A stretch of DNA of 64,000 nucleotides. Origin: Bradyrhizobium sp. 200 (GTDB taxonomy: Bacteria; Pseudomonadota; Alphaproteobacteria; Rhizobiales; Xanthobacteraceae). Every line of letters starts with the position of its first letter. Within the stretch, counting starts at the first letter, position 1. The DNA lies in assembly GCF_023100945.1 (NCBI RefSeq), contig NZ_CP064689.1:1222001-1286000 (forward strand). The letters run 5' to 3'. Shown here in pieces: positions 46,573 to 59,719 of this stretch. The position numbers and the translations under genes are program-made. The notes under the pieces are model-generated. The model was given only the letters and a program-made list of their open reading frames with translations, was not told where the DNA came from and searched no databases.

Positions 46573-47510
46573 TGGTCGCGATCATGGCGGTGTATCTGGT
46601 GCTGCTGTTCGTGCTGGTGCATTTCGGCATCGTCGCTTTCAATTTGTTCTGGAAGGCATCGCCTTTCATCGTTCTCCTGCTGCTGAACCTCGGCCTGTTC
46701 ATCCCGATGGGGTGGCGCGCGCCGCAGGGGCCTGCGCTGGTGGTGCGGAATTCGGTTGCGATCGTGCCTGACGTCGCGGGCGAGGTCATCGAGGTTCCGG
46801 TCGAGGCCAACAAGCCGCTGAAGGCGGGCGCGGTGCTGTTTCGGATTGATCCGACGCCTTTCGATGCCCAGGTCAAAGCCATCAAGGCGCAATTGAAGCT
46901 GTCCGATACACGGCTGTCGCAGATGACGCAGCTTTTCGAGCGCGACTCGGGCCGCGGATTCGATGTCGAGCAAAGGCAGTCCGAGGTCGACCAGCTCAAG
47001 GCTCAACTCGAAGGCGCGCAGTGGAATTTGGACAAGACGGTCGTGCGCGCACCCGCCGACGGTTACGCGACCAACGTGGCCTTGCGCAAAGGCGCCCGCG
47101 TCACAAACCTGCCGCTCGCGCCCGTCATGGCGTTCATCGACACGTCGGATACGCTCATCGGTGTCGAAATTGCACAGAACGACGCGCGCTATGTGCAGCC
47201 TGGGCAGGATGCCGAAGTCACGTTCAAGATCATGTCCGGCAGGGTCTACGCAGCGAAGGTCGAAAGCATCCTTCAGGCGGTGGCCACCGGACAGGTCCAG
47301 GCGTCCGGACTGGCCGTTGCGCCGAAAGCCATTCAGTCGCTTCCGTTCGTCGTGCGGATCAAGCTGGATGACGCCGCGTTCGCGCGCGCATTGCCGGCCG
47401 GCGCCACCGGCGAAGCCGCGATTTTCACCGATCACGTCAAGGTGGCCCATGTGATCCGCAAGGTGCTGCTGCGGCAGGTGGCGATCCTCAATTATGTAAA
47501 TCCGTTCTAG
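46569..47510 (+). CDS. HlyD-family membrane adaptor (YiaV-like)
   Basis: 313 aa. An N-terminal pair of membrane helices (MAVYLVLLFVLVHFGIVAF, FIVLLLLNLGLFIPMGW) precedes a periplasmic adaptor domain: lipoyl half VEVPVEANKPLKAG-like IEVPVEANKPLKAGAVLF, a helical hairpin (KAIKAQLKLSDTRLSQM), second lipoyl half VVRAPADGYATNVALRKGA and a beta barrel. Typical partner of efflux pumps, though no transporter gene is adjacent. Tandem ATGs; the first overlaps DUF3302. Confidence 0.88.
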   Translation: MMVAIMAVYLVLLFVLVHFGIVAFNLFWKASPFIVLLLLNLGLFIPMGWRAPQGPALVVRNSVAIVPDVAGEVIEVPVEANKPLKAGAVLFRIDPTPFDAQVKAIKAQLKLSDTRLSQMTQLFERDSGRGFDVEQRQSEVDQLKAQLEGAQWNLDKTVVRAPADGYATNVALRKGARVTNLPLAPVMAFIDTSDTLIGVEIAQNDARYVQPGQDAEVTFKIMSGRVYAAKVESILQAVATGQVQASGLAVAPKAIQSLPFVVRIKLDDAAFARALPAGATGEAAIFTDHVKVAHVIRKVLLRQVAILNYVNPF

Positions 47511-47536
47511 GTGGGGCGATCGATCGTGAGCTGCAG

Positions 47537-49668
47537 ATGAAAAACGGAGCCGTTCAGTTCGGGTTCAAGGCCTCCATCATCGCGCTGTTTGTCGCGATCG
47601 TGCTCGTCATTGGCCTGACGCTGGTCTATCTCAGTTTCCAGCGCATCGCCGCGGTCACGCAAACGGCCGCCAGCCAGTTCATCGGGAAAGTCGCCGAGTT
47701 ATCGGCGGACCGGATCGGCTCGCAACTGAAGCTGGTGCGGGATAATCTCGAAATACTGAATGCGCTGCCGCCGGTGCAGTCCGCGGATATCGACGACAAT
47801 CCGCGGCTGGTCGCGCTGCTGGCCGCCATGCTGAAGAACAACAACCAGCTCTTCAACCTGTACGTCGGCTACGACGACGGCTCCTTCATCGAGATGGACG
47901 CCCTCGATGGCGCCGGCCGGGATGCCCGCGCGAGGCTGGAGGCGCCTGACCAGGCTGCGTTCCGGATGGTCGTGATTTCAAGGTCCGACCCGGCCCAGGT
48001 CAAGTCGAGAAGGTTGTTTCTGTCCGATCAGCTCGAAACCATCAGGGAATTGCCGGGGACGCTCGATTACGATCCACGCGAGCGCCCCTGGTACAAGGAC
48101 GGCGCGCGCCGCGATGGCAGTTGGCTGACGGGGCCTTACGTTTTCTTCGCAACCGGCAAGCAGGGCTACACCGTTCAATTGGCGCTGAAGCAGGGCAGGA
48201 GCGGCGTGAGCGCGGGCGACATGCTGCTAGACGTGACACAGGAGGTATTGAAGAGAGAGAGAGCCTGACCGCCTCCGGCGTCGCATTCCTGTTTGACGAT
48301 GACGATCGTATTCTGGCCCATCCCCGAATGTCGGAAATGATCGGAAGGGAGGTTTCGGGTACGATTCCGCGCCTGCGCGAGACCGATATGGCGGGTGTTC
48401 TGAAGGCAATCCGCGTGTGGCGCGCGAATGGAAGCCCCGAGCAGCTCTTTAAGGATCCGGACGGCCGGCTGTATGCCGCGGCTTTCCAGACCATCCCTAA
48501 GTCGGGTCCGGCCAATCTGCGCGTGGCGGTGGTGGCGCCGGTCGATGAATTCTTCGCCAGCATCCTCTCCGAGCGTCGACGGCTGTTTGCCGTCACGCTG
48601 GGTTTCGTCGCGCTGATGGTGCCGATCGTGTTTCTGATCGGCTCGCTGCTGTCGAGATCGTTGCGAGGCCTCGCCGGCGAGACTGACCGAATTCAGAGGT
48701 TCGAACCTTCCTCCGCACCGCCGGTTCGTTCGGTCATCCGCGAGATCGATGAACTCGGCCGGTCGGTATCGACCATGCGTACCGTCACCGAGACGTTCTC
48801 GCACTTCGTGCCGCGCCGGCTGGTGGAGAAGCTGATTGAAACGGGGACACCGCTGCAACTCGGTGGAACGCGCCGGGAAGTCACGCTGCTGTTCTCCGAC
48901 GTGGTGAATTTCACGGAGATCACCGAGAAGGCCGACCCGGCGCAGGTGATGATGTACACATCGTGATACTTTGCCGCGATGTCGCACGAGATCATGACAC
49001 ATGCCGGCACCGTCGATAAATACATCGGCGACGCCATCATGGCGATCTGGAACGCGCCGGCGGACGATCCGGATCACGCGGCCAATGCCTGTACTGCCGC
49101 GCTCGGGCTGCAACGCGCCAATGATCGCCTCAATGCCGAGTTCGAGCGGGAAGGGTGGCCGGCGTATCGCACGCGGCTTGGCCTGCATACAGGCGAGGCC
49201 GTCGTAGGCAACATCGGATCAGAAGACCGGATGAACTATACCGCGCTCGGCGCGACGGTTAATCTGGCGGCGCGCCTCGAAGGGCTTAACAAGAACTACG
49301 GAACCTCGATCCTGGTCAGCTCCGCGCTCAAGCAGCGCGCAGGCTCAGGATTTTGCTTCCGCAGCGTCGACCGGATCAAGCCGAAGGGATTCGCCGAGAC
49401 GTTTGAGATCTATGAATTGCGGGGCGACAAGGTGTCCGCCGGCGCCGACGAACGCGAATTCTGCCGCCAATGGGAAGCGGTGTATGCTGCGATTTGCAAT
49501 GGACCTTCAGTTGCTGCAGAAGCCGAACTGGATCTGTTCCTGGCCAAATATCCGGCAGACGGCGTCGCGGCATATCAGCGGTCGATCCGCAAGCATGAAG
49601 CCGGCCCTTTGGCGCCCAGCGACCCTGCTGAACCGGTGCGTGATGTGGCCGCAACGAAATCGCAATAA
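47537..49668 (+). pseudogene. Class III adenylate/guanylate cyclase, frameshift plus stop
   Basis: Membrane-bound receptor cyclase making cAMP or cGMP. Frame 1 (47537-48268): transmembrane helix ASIIALFVAIVLVIGLTLVY, then a Cache sensor (NLYVGYDDGSFIEMDALDG, RPWYKDGARR). The frame breaks in an (AG)6 run at 48252-48263; removing one AG restores SLTASGVAFLFDD, a second helix and HAMP-like linker, then the catalytic domain VTLLFSDVVNFTEI. An in-frame TGA at 48964 replaces an expected CGA, after which GDAIMAIWNAP, NYTALGATVNLAARLEG continue to 49668. Two lesions make it inactive unless they are read errors or slippage. Confidence 0.85.
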
Positions 49669-49720
49669 CAGGCATGAGTCCCTGTGCTTGGCAGATCAGC
49701 CTGGCGGCGCGGCGAAGCTG

Positions 49721-50692
49721 TTACCTGCGACCGGCTCGGACTGATGGCCGGGTGAGACGCAGGCGGCCATAGGTGCGCGGGAGAAATTGCTTGCCCTTGG
49801 TGCTGAGGAAATCGAGCATCGCCTGCGCCGGCGGCAGCAGGACCTTGTCCTTGCGGGAGAGCGCGAACCATTGCCGGATCACGGGAAGGCCAACGACGTC
49901 GAGCGTCGTTAGCCGCCGTTCGTCGAGTTCGGTGGCGACCGTATGCGCGGAAATGAATGCGATGCCGAGGCCGGCAATCACGGCCTGCTTGATGGTCTCG
50001 TTGCTGCTCATCGCAAAGCCGATCTTGGGGCGAATGCCGGCGGATTCGAACAGTTGCTCCATCAGGCCGCGCGTTCCGGACCCCGGCTCGCGCGTCAGGA
50101 AAGTTTCGCCCGCGAGCTCGCTCAGCGCGATGCGGGATTTTCGCGCCAGGCGATGCGCGGTCGGCGCGATGACGACGTGGGGATGGTCGCCGATCAGGCG
50201 AACGTCCATGTCGATGTCCGCCGGCGGGCGGCCCATGATCGCAAAGTCGAGATCGTAGCCGCGTAGCGCCGCGCCGATCTCCTGCCGGTTTCCGATCGAG
50301 AGCGTGATGTCGATGTTCGGGTACAGCTTGGAAAACCCTGAAATCATGAAGGGCACGAAATATTTCGCGGTGCTGACGGCGCCGATCGATATGCGGCCTG
50401 CGGTTTTGCCTGCCATCATTCCCAGCGTGGTTTCGCAATCCGCGATCGCAGCCTCGATCCGGTCGGCCAGCGCCAGCACTTCACGCCCGGCATCGGTCAG
50501 CAGCATGCCGTCGCCGGTGCGCTGAATCAGCGGCAGTCCGGCCAGTGCCTGCAGGTTGCGAAGCTGCAGCGTGACCGCGGGCTGGGTGAGATGAAGCTGC
50601 TTGGCGGCCGCGGTGACCGACCGGCTTTTCTGAACCGTCGCCAGCGCGCGCAACTGGCGGATCGTCAATTCCCGCAACAACCGGCCTGCCAT
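49721..50692 (-). CDS. cbbR: LysR-type regulator CbbR
   Basis: 323 aa, activator of the Calvin cycle operon, divergent from it as usual. Winged HTH at residues 10-70: LRALATVQKSRSVTAAAKQL and LTQPAVTLQLRNLQ. Effector domain: AVSTAKYFVPFMISGF, LAGETFLTREPGSGTR, GIAFISAHTVATEL. Identified as CbbR by position and by the TAKYF and EPGSGTR segments. Responds to metabolites such as RuBP or NADPH in relatives. Confidence 0.95.
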   Translation of the reverse strand: MAGRLLRELTIRQLRALATVQKSRSVTAAAKQLHLTQPAVTLQLRNLQALAGLPLIQRTGDGMLLTDAGREVLALADRIEAAIADCETTLGMMAGKTAGRISIGAVSTAKYFVPFMISGFSKLYPNIDITLSIGNRQEIGAALRGYDLDFAIMGRPPADIDMDVRLIGDHPHVVIAPTAHRLARKSRIALSELAGETFLTREPGSGTRGLMEQLFESAGIRPKIGFAMSSNETIKQAVIAGLGIAFISAHTVATELDERRLTTLDVVGLPVIRQWFALSRKDKVLLPPAQAMLDFLSTKGKQFLPRTYGRLRLTRPSVRAGRR

Positions 50693-50734
50693 TGCTCGCC
50701 ACCATTATAATAAAAAGTTTGCCCATACCAAAGA

Positions 50735-50747
50735 TAACAAAATTTTA
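50735..50747. promoter_or_regulatory. Candidate CbbR binding site
   Basis: TAA-CAAAATT-TTA fits the TNA-N7-TNA consensus for CbbR, within the 151-base divergent cbbR-cbbF region. The AT-rich tract around it (50702-50760) is the only such stretch locally. Confidence 0.5.
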
Positions 50748-50843
50748 CTAATTCGGCAAATTGCGTTTCCCTGAGAGCCGCGGATCGCCGAACCGGCAAG
50801 ACGCCTGGGAGAGCGCCCCGAAAGCGGGCGCAGGGAGACGTTC

Positions 50844-51881
50844 ATGGACGAGCGCCTGACGCTGCGTTCACATCTCGATCAGTCCGCGTCGCAGACGCCG
50901 CATGGCGCTGCACTTGGCGACGTGATCAAGGCCATTGCCGCCGCTGCCATCGAACTTGCCGCGCTGATCGCGGATGGTCCGCTCGTCGGCATTATCGGAC
51001 AGGACGGCGACGTCAATCCCGACGGCGATCGGCAAAAGGATATCGATGTCGCAGCCGACGCCGTGATACGGCGCGCCTTGCGCGATACCGCGGTGGCGGC
51101 TGTCCTTTCCGAGGAGGCGGTGCTGCCGGAAACCCTGCGTCCCACGGCGCCATTCTGCGTGGCGATCGATCCGCTCGACGGCTCGGCCAATCTCGAAAAC
51201 AACATCTCCGTCGGCACCATCTTTTCGGTCCGTCCCAGGGGCAACGACGTTCTTTCCACCTTCTTTGAGCCGGGCACGGCGCAGTGCGCCGCGGGCTTCA
51301 TCGTTTACGGCCCGCAAACGACGCTCGTTCTCGCCCTCAACGCGCGCGTCGATATCTTCATTCTCGACCGGCGCGCGCGGGAATTCCTGTTGATCCGTCC
51401 GGCCGCGCAGATCGCGCGCAATACGCCGGAATTCGCCATCAACGCCTCCAACCGGCGCCACTGGCACGGTCCGGTGCGAACCTATATCGACGAATGCCTG
51501 GCCGGCACCAATGGCGGCGGCGAGGCGGATTTCAACATGCGCTGGATCGGTTCGCTGGTTGCGGAATCGCTTCGCATCCTGGTGCGCGGCGGCGTGTTCC
51601 TTTATCCGGCCGATGCCCGCCCCAGCTATCGCGAGGGGAGGCTTCGTCTGCTGTACGAGGCGCATCCAATGGCGCTCGTCATGGAATGGGCGGGCGGCGC
51701 GGCGTCGACCGGGCGCCGGCGAATTCTGGAAGTGGCCGCCAGAACGCTGCATCAGCGGGTACCGCTGATCATGGGCTCCGTGCTTGGCGTGCGCGACGTC
51801 GCGGCCATCCACGAGAGGACCGAGCCGATGTTCGACAATAGCGACGCGCCGCTGTTTGCGCGGCGCGGCCTGTTCCTCTGA
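50844..51881 (+). CDS. cbbF: Class I fructose-1,6-bisphosphatase
   Basis: 345 aa; dephosphorylates FBP (and probably sedoheptulose bisphosphate) to regenerate RuBP. Metal-binding motif CVAIDPLDGSANLENNISVG, then GFIVYGPQTTLVLAL, DFNMRWIGSLVAESLRIL, GRLRLLYEAHPMALVME. First gene of the operon; AGGGAGACGTTC before the ATG. Confidence 0.96.
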   Translation: MDERLTLRSHLDQSASQTPHGAALGDVIKAIAAAAIELAALIADGPLVGIIGQDGDVNPDGDRQKDIDVAADAVIRRALRDTAVAAVLSEEAVLPETLRPTAPFCVAIDPLDGSANLENNISVGTIFSVRPRGNDVLSTFFEPGTAQCAAGFIVYGPQTTLVLALNARVDIFILDRRAREFLLIRPAAQIARNTPEFAINASNRRHWHGPVRTYIDECLAGTNGGGEADFNMRWIGSLVAESLRILVRGGVFLYPADARPSYREGRLRLLYEAHPMALVMEWAGGAASTGRRRILEVAARTLHQRVPLIMGSVLGVRDVAAIHERTEPMFDNSDAPLFARRGLFL

Positions 51882-51893
51882 GGGGGAAACGTG

Positions 51894-52769
51894 ATGTCGC
51901 GGGCTCATCCCATCATATCGATCACGGGTTCGTCGGGTGCCGGCACGACGTCGGTGAAGAAGACGTTCGAACAGATATTCCGCCGGGAAAAAGTGGTTGC
52001 GGCCTATATCGAGGGTGACGCCTTCCATCGTTACAATCGCGTCGAGATGCGCGGCAAAATGCTGGAGGAGGCCGAGCGCGGCAACAAGCATTTCAGCCAT
52101 TTCAGCCCCGAAACCAATCTGTTCGAGGAGCTCGAAAGGGTATTTCGCGACTACGGCGAATCCGGCACCGGAACGACGCGCCACTACGTCCACGACGACG
52201 AAGAGGCGAAGCTGTATGGCGCCAGACCAGGCACGTTCACCGAATGGGAGCAACTGCCTGAAGGCTCCGACCTGCTGTTTTACGAAGGCCTGCACGGCGC
52301 TGTCGTGACCGACAAGGTCAATGTCGCGCAGCATGCGGATCTCAAGATCGGCGTCGTGCCCGTGATCAACCTGGAATGGATCCAGAAGCTGCACCGCGAC
52401 CGCAGCGCCCGCGGCTATACCGCGGAGGCGGTGACCGACACCATCCTGCGGCGAATGCCCGACTACGTGAACTACATCTGTCCGCAGTTCGCCGAGACCG
52501 ACATCAATTTCCAGCGCGTGCCGACCGTCGACACGTCGAATCCGTTCATCGCGCGGTGGATCCCGACGCCGGATGAATCGATGGTGGTGATCCGCCTCAG
52601 GAATCCGCGCGGCATCGATTTTCCTTATCTGCTGTCGATGATTCCGCACAGCTTCATGTCGCGCGCCAATTCGATCGTGATCCACGGGGCAAAGCTCGAC
52701 CTGGCGATGCAGCTCATCCTCACCCCACTGATCCTGCAACTGATGGAACGCAAGAGGCGCACGATATGA
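51894..52769 (+). CDS. cbbP: Phosphoribulokinase
   Basis: 291 aa; makes RuBP from ribulose-5-P and ATP. P-loop [25 protein letters not shown], the substrate loop [25 protein letters not shown] (Walker B-like), and [19 protein letters not shown] at 51891 is directly followed by ATG 51894, which has better spacing from GAGGGGG. Overlaps cbbT by four bases. Confidence 0.96.
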   Translation: MSRAHPIISITGSSGAGTTSVKKTFEQIFRREKVVAAYIEGDAFHRYNRVEMRGKMLEEAERGNKHFSHFSPETNLFEELERVFRDYGESGTGTTRHYVHDDEEAKLYGARPGTFTEWEQLPEGSDLLFYEGLHGAVVTDKVNVAQHADLKIGVVPVINLEWIQKLHRDRSARGYTAEAVTDTILRRMPDYVNYICPQFAETDINFQRVPTVDTSNPFIARWIPTPDESMVVIRLRNPRGIDFPYLLSMIPHSFMSRANSIVIHGAKLDLAMQLILTPLILQLMERKRRTI

Positions 52770-54826
52770 ACGCTCCCGTCTTGTCCCGCATTGCCAGCCA
52801 TCCCGATATCTCACATGCGGAGATGGCCAACGCCATCCGCTTCCTGGCGATCGACGCCGTCGAGAAGGCGAAGTCCGGTCATCCGGGCATGCCGATGGGC
52901 ATGGCTGATGTCGCCACCATCCTGTTCTCGCGCTTCCTCAAATTCGACCCCTCCGATCCGGCGTGGCCGGACCGGGACCGCTTCGTGTTGTCGGCCGGCC
53001 ACGGCTCGATGCTGCTGTATGCGCTCCTGCACCTGACGGGCTACGAAGGCATGCCCCTGGATGAGTTGAGGGCCTTTCGGCAGTGGGGATCGAAGACGCC
53101 GGGACATCCCGAGTATGGCCATACCCCAGGCGTCGAGACGACCACCGGACCGCTCGGGCAGGGCATCGCCACCGCTGTCGGCATGGCGCTGGCCGAGCGG
53201 CTGATGAACGCGCGGTTCGGCGACGACTGCGTCGATCATTTCACCTATGTGATCGCGGGCGATGGCTGCCTGATGGAGGGGATCAGCCATGAGGCGATCT
53301 CGCTCGCCGGCCATCTCAGGCTCAACCGCCTGATCGTGCTGTTCGACGATAATGAAATCTCGATCGACGGCGCCACCTCGCTGTCCTGCTCGGACGATCA
53401 GCCGGCGCGGTTCCAGGCTGCGGGATGGTCGTCCTGCCGTATCGACGGCCACGATCCCGACGCGATCGCCGCCGCGATCGAGCGGGCGCGCAGCAGCGAC
53501 CGGCCGTCGCTGATCGCCTGCCGCACCATCATCGGCTTCGGCGCGCCGAACCGTCAGGGGACCGAGAAGGTTCACGGCGCGCCGCTGGGTGGCGAAGAAG
53601 CTGCCGGAACGCGCGATGCGCTGAACTGGCCTCATGCGCCGTTCGAAATTCCGGAAACGGTGCTGGCGCAGTGGCGTGAAGCGGGCCGCCGAGGACAAGC
53701 CGCTCGCCGGAGTTGGATCGAACGGACCAGGCGTCTCAGTTCCGATGCGCGTTCGCCATTTCACGATGCGCTGAATCGTAATCTGCCATGCAGCTACACG
53801 GAGGCGATGATGCGGCTGCGCGATGGTTTCGTGACCGAGCGGTCGAATATCGCCACCCGGCAGGCCTCGCAGCGCGTGATCGATGCCATCGCCGAGGCGT
53901 TGCCCAATCTGCTCGGTGGCTCGGCGGATCTGACGCACTCCAACCTGACACGTGCGAAGACGCAAGCGCCGGTACAGCCCGGCGCCTTTGCAGGCAGCTA
54001 TGTTCATTATGGCGTCCGCGAGCACGCCATGGCGGCGGCAATGAACGGCATTGCGCTGCATGGCGGCTTCATCCCCTATGGCGGCACGTTCTTAAGCTTT
54101 GCCGATTACAGCCGACCGGCGATCCGGCTGGCGGCGTTGATGGGTATTCGCGTCATCCATGTGATGACGCACGACTCGATCGGATTGGGCGAGGATGGTC
54201 CCACCCATCAGCCGGTCGAGCACCTGGCATCGCTCCGCGCGATCCCCAATCTGCTGGTGTTCCGCCCCGGCGATGCTGTCGAGACGGCGGAAGCCTGGGA
54301 TTGCGCGCTGCGGGCGCAAAATAGTCCGTCGGTGCTGTGCCTGTCACGGCAGGCGATGCCGACGTTCCGCGAAGCCGGTGGCGAGCAGAATCTGGTCGCG
54401 TACGGCGCTTACGTCGTGGTTGAGCCGGAGGACCGCCGCGATGTGACGCTGATCGCAACGGGCTCGGAAGTGTCGATCGCCATGCACGCAGCGGAACTGC
54501 TGGCGAGCGTGGGCATCCGCGCCGCTGTTGTCTCGGTGCCGTGCTTCGAGTTGTTCCGCCAGCAATCGCGCGAATACCGGACCGCGGTGCTCGGACGTGT
54601 GCCGCGTATCGGCGTCGAAGCCGCGGTCGAGGGCGACTGGGCGCGCTGGCTCGGCGATGATGGCGAATTCGTCGGCATGACCGGCTTTGGCGCCTCCGCA
54701 CCGGCCGAAACTCTCTATCGCGAATTCGACATCACCGCGGACGCGGTGGCGAAGGCGGCGCTGCGCTGCATCGCCCGCGCAAGCATGACGGCGAGCTACC
54801 CACGACGGCCTGCACACGAACAATGA
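52766..54826 (+). CDS. cbbT: Transketolase
   Basis: 686 aa, thiamine diphosphate enzyme of the regenerative phase. N-terminal [38 protein letters not shown], ThDP motif [18 protein letters not shown] ... [10 protein letters not shown]; central [12 protein letters not shown] and the [19 protein letters not shown] block; ILATGSEV-type [18 protein letters not shown] at the C-terminus. Starts in ATGA overlap with cbbP. Confidence 0.96.
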   Translation: MNAPVLSRIASHPDISHAEMANAIRFLAIDAVEKAKSGHPGMPMGMADVATILFSRFLKFDPSDPAWPDRDRFVLSAGHGSMLLYALLHLTGYEGMPLDELRAFRQWGSKTPGHPEYGHTPGVETTTGPLGQGIATAVGMALAERLMNARFGDDCVDHFTYVIAGDGCLMEGISHEAISLAGHLRLNRLIVLFDDNEISIDGATSLSCSDDQPARFQAAGWSSCRIDGHDPDAIAAAIERARSSDRPSLIACRTIIGFGAPNRQGTEKVHGAPLGGEEAAGTRDALNWPHAPFEIPETVLAQWREAGRRGQAARRSWIERTRRLSSDARSPFHDALNRNLPCSYTEAMMRLRDGFVTERSNIATRQASQRVIDAIAEALPNLLGGSADLTHSNLTRAKTQAPVQPGAFAGSYVHYGVREHAMAAAMNGIALHGGFIPYGGTFLSFADYSRPAIRLAALMGIRVIHVMTHDSIGLGEDGPTHQPVEHLASLRAIPNLLVFRPGDAVETAEAWDCALRAQNSPSVLCLSRQAMPTFREAGGEQNLVAYGAYVVVEPEDRRDVTLIATGSEVSIAMHAAELLASVGIRAAVVSVPCFELFRQQSREYRTAVLGRVPRIGVEAAVEGDWARWLGDDGEFVGMTGFGASAPAETLYREFDITADAVAKAALRCIARASMTASYPRRPAHEQ

Positions 54827-54839
54827 GACGGAGATTCCG

Positions 54840-57441
<2,602 letters not shown>

Positions 57442-57454
57442 GGAGCGAAAAATC

Positions 57455-57874
57455 ATGCGCATTACCCAAGGCTGCTTCTCGTTCCTGCCCGATCTCACCG
57501 ACGAGCAGATTTCCCGCCAGGTCCAGTATTGCCTGGAGCAGGGGTGGGCCGTGAACATCGAATTCACCGACGACCCGCATCCCCGCAACAATTTCTGGGA
57601 AATGTGGGGACTGCCGATGTTCGATCTCCGCGACGCCGCCGGCGTCATGATGGAGCTCTATCAATGCCGAAAAGTGTATGGCGACCGTTACATCCGCCTG
57701 TCGGCTTTCGATTCCAGTCACGGCTGGGAGTCAGTGCGGCTGTCCTTCATCGTCAACCGGCCGAAGGATGAACCCGGTTTCCGCCTCGATCGGCACGAAG
57801 TTGCCGGCCGCAACATCCGCTATACGACCAAATCATACGCCGCCGACCATCCAGAGGGCCGACGCTACGGTTAA
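57455..57874 (+). CDS. cbbS: RuBisCO small subunit (form IC)
   Basis: 139 aa. [20 protein letters not shown] is the red-type start; [17 protein letters not shown] and the long C-terminal extension ([20 protein letters not shown]) that forms the central beta barrel are present. AAGGAGCGAAAAATC precedes the ATG; 13 bases after cbbL. Confidence 0.97.
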   Translation: MRITQGCFSFLPDLTDEQISRQVQYCLEQGWAVNIEFTDDPHPRNNFWEMWGLPMFDLRDAAGVMMELYQCRKVYGDRYIRLSAFDSSHGWESVRLSFIVNRPKDEPGFRLDRHEVAGRNIRYTTKSYAADHPEGRRYG

Positions 57875-57937
57875 GCATGTGTTTGGTCCGGCGGACGAGT
57901 TCTCCCTGAACGTGCCTGCGTCTGCCGGATGCACTGC

Positions 57938-57972
57938 TCCGTCGCTGTGAAGGCGGCGACGGAGTTTTTTTG
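57938..57972 (+). terminator. Strong terminator between cbbS and cbbX
   Basis: Perfect 9-bp stem CTCCGTCGC/GCGACGGAG (57938-57946, 57957-57965) followed by seven T. It would end or attenuate the cbb transcript before cbbX. Confidence 0.9.
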
Positions 57973-58002
57973 AAGATTCGCGCCGTGCGTTGAGGTCAGC
58001 AG

Positions 58003-58974
58003 ATGGACGTGGATACCGCCCCGATGACAGATACGGTCAGCCTCCGCGACGAGCTTGCAGCCGTCGGCATCGAAGAGATTCTTTCGCAGCTCGATGGTGA
58101 GTTGATCGGGCTGACGCCGGTCAAGACCCGCATTCGCGAGATTGCGTCGCTGCTATTGATCGAACGTATCCGCAGGCGCATGAACCTGACGACGGAGGTG
58201 CCGACATTGCACATGTCGTTCACCGGCAATCCCGGCACCGGCAAGACCACGGTGGCGCTGCGGATCGCGAGCATTCTCCACAGGCTTGGTTTCGTGCGCC
58301 GCGGCCATGTCGTCTCGGTCACCCGCGATGAGCTGGTGGGGCAATATATCGGCCACACCGCTCCCAAAACCAAGGAGGTCCTGAAGAAGGCGATGGGCGG
58401 CGTGCTGTTCATCGATGAGGCCTACTACCTGTATCGGCCGGACAATGAACGCGACTATGGCCAGGAGGCGATCGAGATCCTGCTCCAGGTGATGGAATCG
58501 CAGCGGGAGGATCTGGTGGTGATCCTCGCCGGCTATGGCGACCGCATGGACAAGTTCTTTGCCTCAAATCCGGGCTTTCGGTCCCGCATCGCCCATCACA
58601 TCGATTTTCCGGATTATTCCAGCTATGAGCTGCTTGCCATCGCCGAGCTGATGCTGCACGACATGAACTACAAATTCAGCGCCGAGGCACGCGAGGCGTT
58701 CATTCGATACATCGCGCTGCGCAAGACCCAGCCGCTGTTCTCCAATGCGCGTTCCATTCGAAACGCGATCGACCGCATGCGGTTGCGCCAGGCCAATCGT
58801 CTTGTCGCCGATGTCGACCGCATGCTGACGGCCGACGATATCATGTCGCTGGAGGCGGCGGATGTGCTGGCCAGCCGAGTGTTCTTGAACAGCTCGTGCG
58901 GTGAAGTCGACGGAATTTCCCGGACTCAAAAGTCCTCAGAGACTTCGTCTCGGCCTGCTTGCAAGGACGGATAA
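58003..58974 (+). CDS. cbbX: Red-type RuBisCO activase CbbX
   Basis: 323 aa, AAA+ ATPase that remodels inhibited RuBisCO by pulling on the large subunit C-terminus. Walker [16 protein letters not shown], pore-loop region [15 protein letters not shown], Walker [16 protein letters not shown], sensor/arginine finger [18 protein letters not shown], and sensor 2 [16 protein letters not shown]. About 30 residues after ADVLASRVF are not family-like, so the 3' end may be altered. It lies downstream of a terminator. Confidence 0.96.
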   Translation: MDVDTAPMTDTVSLRDELAAVGIEEILSQLDGELIGLTPVKTRIREIASLLLIERIRRRMNLTTEVPTLHMSFTGNPGTGKTTVALRIASILHRLGFVRRGHVVSVTRDELVGQYIGHTAPKTKEVLKKAMGGVLFIDEAYYLYRPDNERDYGQEAIEILLQVMESQREDLVVILAGYGDRMDKFFASNPGFRSRIAHHIDFPDYSSYELLAIAELMLHDMNYKFSAEAREAFIRYIALRKTQPLFSNARSIRNAIDRMRLRQANRLVADVDRMLTADDIMSLEAADVLASRVFLNSSCGEVDGISRTQKSSETSSRPACKDG

Positions 58975-59719
58975 CGACCCGGCGATTGTCCGCCATTGGA
59001 AGGCGGATGAGATTATGGGGTCCAATCCTTATCCTTGCGCAACCCAACGCAATGCAAAACCCCAGCGCTCGCGGTTGTGGCGTTCGTTTTTGGGTAACCC
59101 GTCAGGCTGCCCGCGCGCGATGCCTATGGGCGTCGGCGATCAGCATGCCGCAAACGCCGGCGACTTCCGGGATCGGGAGGTCATCGGAATTCGTTCGTGG
59201 CGACGTTATATCGCATGGGACACAACCGCTTCACCGCGGCGCCTCAATTTCTCTGCCATTCGCATCAACGTCGTTCGAACGCGCTTCATTCGAACGCATG
59301 AGTCAGACTAAAGTTTGACGCTTGATCAATTATACAAATTATGCGATCGGGAATCGCAATCGATCGACGCGAGAATCTTGCTCCCCATAGACTTAGCCTA
59401 TGTCATCCGCCCGTGTCATTCGAGTGCGCACACTTGGAATAAATCCAATCTGAAATCGACTCCGTATGCTTGATACTGCATGTTGATACAACTCCCGACC
59501 GGCGCGGTCTGTGTGTAAGCATTGGTCAGGTGAAACGTATGCAGGCGGAAACGGGGCGAAGGAGTTTGGGAGCGCGAGGCGACCCTGAGTTTGGGTCATG
59601 TCGTGCGCACGCTGCGATCGCGGCGTACCAGATCACTGCATTCCGACATTCTGCGGGTAGCTCGCCGAGGCGCATTCCGTGCGTCACGGCGGTTGTGGGG
59701 GCATTGGGGAACGCGGCGA
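58975..59719. other. Intergenic, no gene seen
   Basis: About 745 bases. Open frames here have no protein-like translation and I see no RNA gene. An AT-rich segment around 59320-59350 could be a promoter region. AACGTCGTTCGAACGC / GCGCTTCATTCGAACGC repeats occur near 59265-59300. Confidence 0.45.

Noticed and set aside
58901..59311. 136-codon plus-strand frame after cbbX
   Set aside because: Partly overlaps the cbbX end; composition and sequence are not protein-like and there is no ribosome binding site.
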